In this document: positions 11,244-20,902 of the stretch, piece after piece
Layout of the letters: every line of letters begins with the position of its first letter
Numbering within the stretch: the first letter of the stretch is position 1
DNA from: Trichopria drosophilae
Taxonomy: Eukaryota > Arthropoda > Insecta > Hymenoptera > Diapriidae
Assembly (NCBI GenBank): GCA_030407085.1
Contig: CM059582.1
Coordinates: forward strand, 198,942,001 to 199,006,000
Length of the DNA: 64,000 bases
Direction of reading: 5' to 3'
Program-made: the position numbers and the translations under genes
The notes under the pieces: model-generated
What the model was told of the DNA's origin: nothing
Databases searched by the model: none
The model's input: only the letters and a program-made list of their open reading frames with translations

Positions 11244-12251
11244 TCCATTAAGGCCTAAACGGACACATTTTGAGCAGCAGTTTAAACGTCGATAATTTGC
11301 ATATAAAAGCATTTGGAAAATTTTTACTCCTACTATTTCTGACGTAAAATTTATGCTCTTTCAGAATCTTTCAATAAAATTTCGATAAAATGAAAAGCAA
11401 ATAAGTTATACCGTTTTTTTGTAAAAAAACGTGGTTTTTAAAAATTTATTTTTAATTATAACATCACTTTCACCTAGAAATTGCCTTGTAAAACACGTCT
11501 AAGGTGAAAATATCGCGTCCATGAATCTTTAGGATTAAAACGTACCGTGTTCTATTTTGAATTTCAAGATGGCGACTTCCAAAATGGCGCCTAGATGCTC
11601 AAAAATCTTTTTATAACTTAACAAATTTTTTTCTTGAAAACTATAGACTTTAGAGAAAATTTGCTAAGAAAAAAAACGTCTTAGAATTGGTTAAAGAACC
11701 TTCTCAAGTTTTATCACAATGTATTGATACACTTTTTGGTTTTTGGAAAATTCAAAAAATCGAAATTTTTAAAAAAGTTACTTAAAAAATCTGAAAAAAT
11801 TTGAGAAGGTTCTTTAGCCAATTCTAGGACATTTTTGTTCTTAGCAAATTTTCTCTAAAGTCTATAGTTTTCAAGAAAAAAATTTGTCAAGTTGTAAAAT
11901 AATTTTTGAGCATGTAGGCGCCATTTTGAAATTCAAATTAGAACATGGTACGTTTTAATCCTAAGGGTCCATGGACGCGATATGTTCGCCTTAGACATGT
12001 TTCTCAATGAAATTTCGAGGTGAAAGTGATGTTGGAATGAAAAATAAATTTTTAAAAACTATGTTTTTTTACAAAAAAACGTGTATAACTTTTTTGCTTT
12101 TCATTTTATCGAAATTTTATTGAAAGATTCTGAAAGAGCATACAATTTTTGGACAGAAATTGTGGGAGTAAAATTTTTCCAAATGCTTTTATGTGTAAAT
12201 TATGGACGTTTAAACTGATGCTCAAAATGTGTCCGTTTAGGCCTTAATGGG
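11244..12251. mobile_element. Nested TTAA-flanked palindromic element, 1008 bp
   Basis: TTAA at 11240-11243 and 12252-12255 flanks ends TCCATTAAGGCCTAAACGGA and the complement of CCCATTAAGGCCTAAACGGA. The halves are inverted copies around a centre near 11750 (for example TTCTCAAGTTTT at left and its partner AAATTTGAGAAGG at right). It contains AAGATGGCGAC and AAAATGGCGCC. It sits between the arms of the 8.75-kb element and so is younger than, or part of, that assembly. Confidence 0.8.
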
Positions 12252-12255
12252 TTAA

Positions 12256-12925
12256 CTAGTAATAATAACCGCGCGCGACACCGACCATTAATCTACCACT
12301 GGTTGATCACTGACTATATAACATAATATATATGATATTTGTGTTACACGATGAAATTTAAAAAAATTCTTAATAATCTTGATAATGTTACGTATGCAGG
12401 GTTCTGCCTAGATCCTGCATTCGTATTCTAATTTTATACATAATCAGTCTATTAAAATACCTTCAATATCGGGTGAGCCATTAAATCGGCCACCGGAATT
12501 GAGTGTTTTTGTTAATACTCTCCGATGTGCGTCGATATTATTATAACCGAACGCTGCACATCCGGAGATTGTTTTAGGTTAAGATGTAATTAGAAACGGT
12601 ATTTCTTTCTGCCGGTAAAATGAAGCGAGAATATTTTGACAAAAGCATCCGTGTTACTAATGGGAGATATCGAACATCCAATAAACACACTTAATAAAAC
12701 ATGAAAGAACGCGTCTTTATTTAATCGATTTCGAATGGCGACGAATTACCGAAGTTACCCGTGTGACGAATCGAACGCTTCTACCGCGGCGTCGAATCGA
12801 ACCGTACAGCTTGGATCGCGATGTTAAAAAAATGAAGATCGTCGCTAAGCAACCGTACACGTCTCGAAAGTTCGAAATTGAAATGTATTTAAAGTCAGCT
12901 TTGAGAGTTTCACCGTCCTTGTCTT
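12256..12925. other. Unassigned middle of the large element
   Basis: No gene recognised. A hairpin lies near 12520-12570 (CTCCGATGTGC paired with GCACATCCGGAG). The frame at 12763-13125 arises largely from the satellite that follows. Confidence 0.4.
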
Positions 12926-13080
12926 TTTCCTTCAAAAGGAAATGTCTGTCTTTTACCTCCAAGAGGATACGTCTGTCTTTATTCCTCCAAGAGGAATCCC
13001 TAGTCTTGGCTCATCCAAGAGAAGTTCCTAGTCTTTACTCCTCCAAGAGAAGTCTCTATGTATTTCCTTCCAAGAAGGAA
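12926..13080. repeat. 28-bp tandem repeat, about five units
   Basis: Units run CCTCCAAGAGGA plus about 16 more bases containing GTCTTT, at near-exact 28-bp spacing. The array passes directly into the 55-bp satellite, whose unit also contains a CC(T/A)..GAGAGGAA core. Confidence 0.75.
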
Positions 13081-13610
13081 CATTCCTCCGAGAGGAACCA
13101 CAGTTGCATTCTATGCACGAGATAACGAGTATCTCCATTCCTTCGAGAGGAACCACAGTCGCATTCTATGCATGAGATAATCAGTATCTCCATTCCTTCG
13201 GGAGGAACCACAGTTGCATTCTATGCACGAGATAATCAGTATCTCCGTTCCTTCGAGAGGAACCACAGTCGCATTCTATGCACGAGATAATCAGTATCTC
13301 CATTCCTTCGAGAGGAACCACCGTCGATATCTATGCACGAGATAAAAAGTATCTCCATTCCTTCGAGAGGAACCACAGTTGCATTATATCTACGAGATAG
13401 CATGTTTCTCCATTCCTACGAGAGGAACCACCGTCGTTTTCAATGCATGAGATAATATGTATCTCCATTCCTTCGAGAGGAACCACCGTCGATTTATATG
13501 CACGAGATAACAAGTATCTCCATTCCCTCGAGAGGAACCACAATTGCATTTATATACGAGATAACATGTTTCTCCATTCCTACGAGAGGAACCACATTGT
13601 TGTTCGTCAG
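13081..13610. repeat. 55-bp satellite, ten copies
   Basis: The string GAGGAACCA recurs at a strict 55-bp spacing (GGAACCA cores near 13096, 13151, 13206, 13261, 13316, 13371, 13426, 13481, 13536), and the last copy is one base short. Each unit carries two imperfect dyads, GAGATAnnnnnTATCTC and TTCCTTCGAGAGGAA. The first four to five units are the most alike; later ones diverge at the GCATTCTATGCAC segment. Confidence 0.9.
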
Positions 13611-15408
13611 GTCGTAATGGTTTAAACGTTGAGCTTAATAACCTTAAATACGCTATCCAAACTGTACTGGCCCGATTCTTACATTAAAACCCGAATATAA
13701 TTAACCGATTCGTCACCATTCGTGAAGGGCCCGTACATGATAAGCTATAGGCACCCTTCTTGCGTCTGCAGCCGACTTCCTTTGAGGAGTACCCCCATTC
13801 GGGTGTGCAATGGTGTAGGGAAAACTGCAGAAAAACCTACACCGGGTACCGCAAACTTATAAATTAACGTTCCCGCAATTCTGTACGCAACAATCCGGTC
13901 GAAATTTAAGATATTTTGCAATCTGCAAAATATCTAAAAACAATTGACAATGATATTAGCGGGCAATAGCTCATGTAACCCGAGCGTCACCTATACCGAG
14001 CCGGCAAACTCGAAGCGGAACGGATGTTTTTACTAATAGGATCGGGTTCCTCGATTCACCATGTTATTAAAAAATACAATAGCGAAATGCCGAATTGAGG
14101 AACACGCGCTTTGTACGAAATATCACGTGAACAAGGAAGCGCAAATCACGTGAACCTTCGCTGATCGCGACGGCCTGGGGGTGTCGTTATCGCCACCCCC
14201 GCTCCTGCAGTTTTTAAGGAAACGGACCTGTCTTGCAAAGGGCAATTGGATTGTCCGGGTAGATTCGCCCCGAGCCTCGATCCAAAAAGATCTCGGATAC
14301 GCGACCCCGGTTAAATAGGCGATTCTCCGCGAACGTCGACAAATTTAGGACTTAGTCGCAGCCAGGGGGAGTTAACTGAATAGGAAAAAAAGGTTCCCGT
14401 TACAATGTAGTTCCAAAGGTTCCGAGTTACGTAGATGTCGCTGTGTTGATGAAAGGAAAGCGCGGCCTTGTTTATATTCACATGTTGAAATTCCGCAGGA
14501 TAGACCAGTATGGGATTGGTGCTTATGCAGACCAAAGCAACGCACATTTACGATACCCATGCATGAACACAATTTGCATTTGAAGATATTCAGTTTATTA
14601 CTTAATTGTTTTGTGTACTAAGAAACGTAAAGATTCAAGTATGAAACACATTTTTTGATGTATTAACAGTTAATAGCAATATTTATTTGTGCAATGGCAC
14701 TAAAAGATGCATGTGTAACGAACCTGAAATTGTTAATCACGGCCATGTGATAACTTGTTTGTGAATGGGTAATTGGTGGTTTTCTATTCGGTCAAATCAT
14801 TTCTTATGGCAGAAACTAGCATATTATGTATCAAGGGGGAGGAGGAACTCCTCAAGTTGGGAGAGAATTCCTCAAATTGTTTTAAGTCTCCGTCTCCGAG
14901 TTGCGAAGAATATTTTACGGAATGAAGGTACACTCATGAAGCAGAAAAATCTCCCTGGACAGGGCTGAAGAATGAAGTATTTTATGCATATCATTCGCAA
15001 AATTGACAATTAATTGAAATAAACCGCTAATAATAAGATATATCTATCCAATGTAACGCTACTGATAACTGCCAAAATATTAATAGACAAAGCCGCGCTT
15101 TCCATTTATTAACGCAACGACACCTACCTAACTCAAATCCTCTGAAACTACACTCTAACGGGAACCTCTTCTCCCTATGCAGTTGACTCCTGACTCCCCC
15201 TGGTCGCAGCGCGATCGAGTTGTGTCGTACGGCCTCCCAGTTGGCATCTTAGGACTCTTAATAAAGTATTTTTATTAACATCTCTCGAGTTATCACTTGG
15301 GGTATCGAACCCCTTTACGCGTACCCCGAACCCGATTCCCCTCGCTACCGGGAATCAAATAAAATAATAATAAATTGTTACGACAAAAACGTAACAATAA
15401 CAACAAGA
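13611..15408. other. Unassigned GC-richer block with an internal inverted repeat
   Basis: No gene recognised. The stretch 14340-14490 (around AACGGGAACC in complement, and GGAAAGCGCGGCC) is inverted and about 75% alike relative to 15085-15215. A polyadenylation-like AATAAAGTATTTTTATT near 15258 and TGTTACG/CGTAACA near 15374-15396 resemble LTR features, but matching LTR ends, a primer-binding site and gag/pol are not visible. Short hairpins occur near 13815-13845 and 14176-14201. Confidence 0.35.
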
Positions 15409-15610
15409 GATACGCGAAATCTGCTATAATTTCGGTAGGTTATCAAAAGGGGGATAATCTCGAGGCTATTAACACATACATACAAAAGGATTTTCAAAAT
15501 TTGCAAAATTAAAAATTTTCAAAATTTTTAAATATTCCGAAAACGGCAAGAGATACGCGAAATCTGACAAAATTTTGTGGGTTGTAGGAAGGGGAGATAA
15601 TCTCGAGTCG
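15409..15610. repeat. Two ~138-bp direct repeats
   Basis: AAGAGATACGCGAAATCTG begins near 15409 and again near 15547. Both copies are followed by a GATAATCTCGAG block. Confidence 0.6.
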
Positions 15611-15662
15611 ATTATTGCGTAAATGCAAATGAATTTTGAAAATTTTCAAAATATAAAATTCC

Positions 15663-15912
15663 ATAATAGATCGAATTACAATGCGTCGAATTCAGCACAA
15701 AGTATTCAAAAGAATTATCTTTACTGCAATTAAATTCGACAGGATGTATTAGATCGAATTACAACGCTTCAAAATTCTGACGAAGTATTGAAAAGAATTG
15801 ACTAGAGCTTTGACGAAATTCGATCGGACGTATTAGATCGAATTGCAGCGCGTCGAAATTTGGACTAAGTATTGAAAAGAATTATTGTTGCTTAGTCAAA
15901 TTCATTCGATCG
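15663..15912. repeat. 83-bp tandem repeat, three copies
   Basis: AGATCGAATT(A/G)CA begins at 15668, 15751 and 15834, exactly 83 bp apart. Each copy also has AAGTATT(G/C)AAAAGAATT. Confidence 0.75.
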
Positions 15913-17775
15913 TATTGTGGCGAATTCCAAACATTATTTCAAATGTGCCAATTTTATTTTCGAATTGATTCAAATTAAATGGAAATCTCATTAATTCTCA
16001 AATGTCGTATTATATCGTATTAAAGGATTGAAACGAATTATATAGAATTGCAAAAAATCGATCTGAATTCGAAATGGACAGATTCCGGATTGAAAAAAAT
16101 GTTTTTCGATACTTTTACAGTTGTTGGGATGCTACAGTCATGGTGTAAGTATATACACCATGGCTACAGTTTTTGAGGTTGCTGAATCCGAATCTAAAAT
16201 CAGGTTTGCGAAATTCAAAATGGCGGATCCAATATGGCGTACTAAACTTCGATAAAATGTTGGATGGATTGCAATAAAAAATAAGATATTACCGTTCTAG
16301 AGGTCGCTAAATCCGAGAATGAAATCAGATTTTCGAAATTCAAAATGGCGGACAAAATTTCGCGAGTATAAGGTGCAGAAAGTGGACTTGGGTAATTTTT
16401 ATGAGACTTTTACAAGCCACAATGACTAATGCAACAGTTCTGTGGAATCTTTGTTGTTGAAAGGGGCAAGAAGTTAGTGGGAAAGATGTCTATATGGAGG
16501 TCAAATAAATGCTATCGTAACAAAAAAGGAAAGAGCAATCTATCTGTTCATAAAAATGGAACTCGATCCAGAGAAAATGCTCGTTTGAAGGTTGTTCTCA
16601 AATACCAACGAGAACTTGTATAAATTGCAATGCATATTTTTGTTTTGCATGTTATAGAAAGTATCGTGGGAAATAATAGAATAATCAAGAAGAGTTTCAA
16701 AATTGAGCTCCATGAATCGTGCGAGGGACTCACGAAAATGAAGCACCCAAAAGAGATCATATCTCCGTTACGTCCACGTCGTTGATCCTGGGTGTTGCTA
16801 AAAGCGGAAATAGACAAAAAGACAATTTAAGTTGAAAGATTTCTGCCTCTTTAAAAAAAACAGTAAATAGAAAATGGTTTATTTGTATTTTTCAAAGAAG
16901 TTAGCGACCTTAAAAACTGTAATATACCAATATTTACTGTAATCCAAACATTTTAGAAAAAATTTGGTCCGCCATAATTAATCCGCCATTTTGAATTTCG
17001 AAAATCTGATACCAATTACGGATTTAGCGACCTGTTGAACGGTAATATCTCAATTTTTATGGCAATCCAAACGTTTTACCGAAATTCGGTCCGCCATATT
17101 TGATCTGCCATTTTGAATTTCGAAAACCAGATTTCAGTTTCGGATTTAGCGACCTCTAGCACGGTAATATCTCAATTTTCGTTGCAATCCAAACATTTTT
17201 GCGAAGTTTGGTCCGCCATATTGGATCCACCATTTTGAATTTCGCAATTCTGATTTTAGATTCGAATTCAGTGACCTCAAAACCTGTAGTATACCAACTT
17301 TTATTGTAAGCCAATTATTTTTGAGAAAATAATAATGAATTTCGTTGCAACTCGACATTCCAATCAACCGCCATCTTGAATTTTTAAAAAATACCAATAA
17401 AACCTTATAGTACAACAAAAAATTCCACCCGATACAGAATTTGGAGCAAAACTGAGCTGTTTAACTGAATGTAAATCGCGATTGAACAAAATAAAAATTG
17501 AAAATTAACACGTTTTTCCTGGCAAATGCCGCCATATTGGAAAATCTAAGAGAGATAGAGCAAAAATAACGACGGATTTGGAAAGAGCACAAAAAATACC
17601 TCAGGAAATACAATTCAATTAATATTCACCTACGAATTGGATCCGTAGTCGTATGTTGAAAAATGGGTGGAATTTATGCCGTTTTGGAACTTTACGGGTT
17701 AACGGCCAAAAAATGTTTGGAACCGTAAATGTAATCGATATTTTGCATTCTGTTTCTTTCTAGTGACGTATTGTT

Positions 17776-17990
17776 TACACAGGCCAACAAAATTTATACC
17801 CAGAAGCCGGAGTATACTTTTCCGCAGGTTTTCGATACGCTGAAATCAAATCTGGCCGCAGGTTCTATCACGTTAAAATTTTGAGATATCCTAACCTAAA
17901 AGTGCAAAAAACACCGTTTTTGCCCATTTTCAATATGTTTTTGTGGCAGAAAAAAAATGTTTGTTCGAAATTTGTTACTCGAAAATTACA
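17776..17990. repeat. Dispersed repeat with the motif TTTTGAGATATCCTAACCTA
   Basis: Contains CACAGGCC(A)ACAAAATTTAT, then TTTTGAGATATCCTAACCTA and GCAAAAAACACCGTTTTTGCC. The same order of motifs recurs at about 43070-43250 and partly at 43430-43500 and 43560-43690. Confidence 0.6.
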
Positions 17991-17999
17991 ACAATTTAA

Positions 18000-18403
18000 C
18001 CCTTAAAGCGACACCGTTATATAAAAATAACACAAAGCGCCATTTGGGGTCGTGGGAAACACCAATCCGAAGATAATATAGTCCTGCGCGAACAGTTTTC
18101 GTTATTTCGTCTCAACAAAATTACTGGATACTCTCCAAGTATCACTTTACCACGTAGATAAGTTATCTTGATAAAAAATTATTGGTGCTCGTTATAAAAA
18201 ATGAAATTCAAAAGTGACGTTTTTCACAAAAAAAATCGAAACTCAGCCAATTTTCAATATTTTGTCCTAAAAATTTAACTTGTGTGTCTCTTAAAATGTA
18301 GCTCTTTAAGATAAAAAATGCTGTAAAAGTGCAGCTTTAAAAGGGAAAAAAAATGTAATATTTATGTGTGGGGTCTCTCAGTACCCCCAGGGCGCTTTAA
18401 GGG
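18000..18403. mobile_element. TTAA-flanked MITE, 404 bp
   Basis: TTAA (17996-17999) precedes CCCTTAAAGCG, and the complement CGCTTTAAGGG is followed by TTGA (a one-base decayed TTAA). No coding capacity. Confidence 0.65.
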
Positions 18404-18945
18404 TTGAGGGTTATCAATAATATTTCCTTTCTGTGTAACAAGATGTACCATAATGTAATAATAAATAATTAGAAAAATTAATATATAAAATGTACAACCT
18501 TTTATTAATATAAAATCATTAAAAAATGCGAAAGCCAATGAATTTCAATAATATATTAAGCATGTACCGAAATCATTGATTTTAAAACGATAAAAAATCA
18601 TTGGTTACCGCTTTGTTGAATAGATTTCTACTACTTTCAAATTTTACTTACCTTTTCGAAATCCTTGGAATCCTCACCGAAAATATTCCTGAACAATAAA
18701 AATAAGAAAATATTTTTTTTTATTAAAAAAGGTCTACAGGTACATATAATACTCATTTGTGACTGATTTCCTCCATCAGATCTTCTGCAAACTTTAATTA
18801 TATTATAAAAATTAAAACGGGCCATCGAATAAACCAAGAATTATTTAGAATAATTTCGTGTGCGTTCAAAGATGTACGTAAATGTTTTCAGTCTTTTAAG
18901 ATGAAGTCCATTAAAATAAAAATTTTACTTATATGGTTTAAAATG
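18404..18945. other. AT-rich stretch with possible extra minus-strand exons of the ZAD gene
   Basis: A 37-nt segment at 18652-18688 is bounded on the minus strand by a good acceptor (TTGTTCAG) and a strong donor (AAG|GTAAGT). A further acceptor (TTTGCAG) opens at 18784 into a frame starting RSDGGNQSQMSIICTC that runs to a stop near 18637. Both fit phase 2. Poly(A)-like AATAAA on the minus strand is near 18718-18723. Confidence 0.3.
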
Positions 18946-20875
18946 CTATGATTTTTTATTCGCCTTTGTTTTTTGAGATTTGACCTACAATAAAAAACAC
19001 ATTAAACAATGAAATAGCGAAAACACAAATTTATATACTCACCGATCTTGTATGGATCAACCGATGTTTTTTCAAGTCTCCTTTTCGTACAAAACACTTG
19101 TCGCACTTATCGCAAGGTAAAGAAATATCCTTCGAATGGAAATGTTTGTGAATGGTGAGCGAAGACCTCTGCTTGAAAGATTTCGGACAAATATCACAAA
19201 GATAAGGCCGCTCATTGGTATGAACATTTCTATGTTCATCTCTGGCAATTTTCGTAGCTAACATTCGACCACAAATCTCGCACTGGAACTCTTTAACTCC
19301 ATGATGTACGTTTTTGGAATGTCGTTTCATTGCGAAGTCACTCTTAAAACCCTTATCGCAAATATTACAAGTCCACGGTTTCTCGTTGGTGTGACTCGAA
19401 CGATGTTTTAAAAAATTGTATGTTGTCCTTGACAGTCGAGGGCAGTCCGGACACTTAAAATGTGTTACTTTTCCTACTAAAGTCTTGGAATTTTCTATCT
19501 CCATCAATTGTTCCTTAGTTCGTTCAATTTTCGCTGGTTTTCCACATCTAAAAAAGTTAGGTTATATTTCACACTTAACCACTTCAATTAATGTGCAAAT
19601 AAAATTATTGACAAACGTGGTAATGGATCATATGTGTACATTTTGCAATAACTTTTACAATTCTTAATGAATTTGCACGACACAAAATGGTTGTCAAAAT
19701 GGCGGATCCAATATGGCGGCTGTAAATTTGCTAAATTTCTTAAAATGTGCGGCGCACATTTTTCTTTATATGGAAAACAGCTGAAAATCGTTACTCGGGG
19801 GTTTTCGGGGTCGCCGATTATGAATCGGAAGTTAGATTTTGTAAATTCAAAATGGCGGATCCAAGATGGCCGACCGAAATGCGAAAAATTACCCAAACTT
19901 TATGAAACTGGGTTCTCGGGGGTTTTCGGGGCCGCTGATTATAAATCTGAAATCAGATTTTGAAAATTCAAAATGTCGGTTCCAAGATGGCCGACATAAA
20001 TGTAAAAAATTTACTTGATTTTGATGAAAGTTGGTACTCGGGAATTTTTTGGGTCGCTGATTATGAATTTGAAGTCAGATTTTCTAAATTCAAAATGGTG
20101 GATCCAAGATGGCCGACATAAATGTGAAATATTACTTGATTTTTTAAATGATTAATTAAATGTTAAATGATATGTTTTAGGAAAATTTAACACATAAAAT
20201 TTAACTCACCGATGACTTCGAATCTCAAACTTTGTTCGGAAGTTCCTTTCGCAGATGTCACAAGCGTAAGGTTTCTCCCCTGTATGAGTCTTGATATGAA
20301 CCGCTACAATCGCTTTGGTACGAAAACCTTTCTGACAATAATCGCACAGAAAAGGAAAGCTGTCGGAATGGCTTCGGTTGTGAGAGAAAAGTGATGATTT
20401 ATGCGTGAATAACTTTCCACATACATTACACATGTACGGTCGCTCTCCTGTATGAATCCTACGATGGTCTTCGACATTTTTCTTTGTTGCAAACTTCTTG
20501 TCGCAAATATCACAAGGATGGTTTTTAATTTTCTTGTGTGTATTGTTAACATGTTTCACAAGACCGTGCTTCACTCGAAACGATTTGTTACACAGATGAC
20601 ACGCATGTGGTCGTTCTCCAGTGTGTATGCGAGTATGTAAAAGAAATGTGTATGGGGAAAACAAAACCTTTCGACACTCGCTGCAGTAGTAACATGTTTT
20701 GTCATCTACTACCACTCGAGCTTTCTTCACGATTTCGTATTCGTGTTTCTTCAATTTTTTGTTGATCAATCCCGGATGCTTCTCGACTATGTGAAGAACT
20801 AAGTCGTTCCTGTTTATTGTTGAATGATCACAGTGTTCGCAGTACAGATTTTCGACTTCGTGTCTTACGTCATGC
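18946..20875 (-). CDS. Alternative 3' exons of the ZAD gene: duplicated finger modules (join 20210-20875, 19043-19547, 18946-18984)
   Basis: Exon 6 (20875-20210, acceptor TTTGCAG, donor GTGAGT) encodes one odd finger (CEHC...HIVEKH) and six C2H2 fingers, the last cut before its second His by the donor. Exon 7 (19547-19043, acceptor TTTTTTAG, donor GTGAGT) encodes five fingers. Exon 8 (18984-18946, acceptor ATTGTAG) adds 12 residues, VKSQKTKANKKS. Phases are 2, 2, 0. No ATG precedes exon 6, so it needs an upstream exon. Exon 4 ends in AG at phase 2 and joins exon 6 in frame (AG+G, Arg), giving 644 residues in total. The fingers align in order with those of exon 5, including finger 2, whose second His is in a (N/D)xxH context and whose linker to finger 3 is KxKN/KEF rather than TGEKP. 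These are old tandem copies of one module. Expected role: nuclear DNA-binding protein; targets unknown. Confidence 0.75.
19690..20140. repeat. Tandem 121-bp modules with YY1-like CAAAATGGCGG/CAAGATGGCCG sites, inside an intron
   Basis: CAAAATG(G/T)(C/T)GG cores begin at 19695, 19848, 19969 and 20091 (spacings 153, 121, 122). Each is followed 12-16 bases later by AATATGGCGGC or AAGATGGCCGAC. Between them lies TTTTCGGGG(T/C)CGC(T/C)GATTAT. The array lies between exons 6 and 7 of the ZAD gene. The same module, at the same period, occurs at 16983-17226 and 53710-53831. Confidence 0.85.
20813..20818 (-). terminator. AATAAA poly(A) signal for the exon-5 isoform, inside exon 6
   Basis: On the minus strand AATAAA lies 85-90 nt after the exon-5 stop (20903-20905). 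That stop is only 27 nt before the exon-6 acceptor, so the 3' UTR of the short isoform must run into exon 6. There the hexamer is read as Thr-Ile-Asn. Confidence 0.45.
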
Positions 20876-20902
20876 CTGCAAACAAATGCGATTGATTCCT
20901 AA

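Larger units (their letters stand above)
8946..17698. mobile_element. 8.75-kb TTAA-bounded element with long inverted arms
   Basis: TTAA at 8942-8945 and 17699-17702 flanks ends CCCGTAAAGTCCCAAAACGG and its near-perfect complement. The left arm (8946 to about 10575) and right arm (about 15966-17698) are inverted copies. Where compared by eye, over the outer ~250 bp, they differ at only a few percent of positions. The right arm has one extra ~122-bp ATGGCGG module (about 17030-17155). Partial copies of left-arm segments recur at 10577-10920. The middle holds a nested TTAA palindrome, a satellite and other tandem repeats. No transposase frame is visible. It is either one large foldback element or two arms that captured unrelated DNA. 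Confidence 0.7.

Noticed and set aside
13331..13625. Frames across the 55-bp satellite
   Set aside because: A product of the repeat, 55 bp not being a multiple of three; no protein resemblance.
14711..15396. Solo LTR bounded by TGTAACG and CGTAACA
   Set aside because: The ends do not match each other properly, no target duplication was found, and no second LTR or gag/pol is present.
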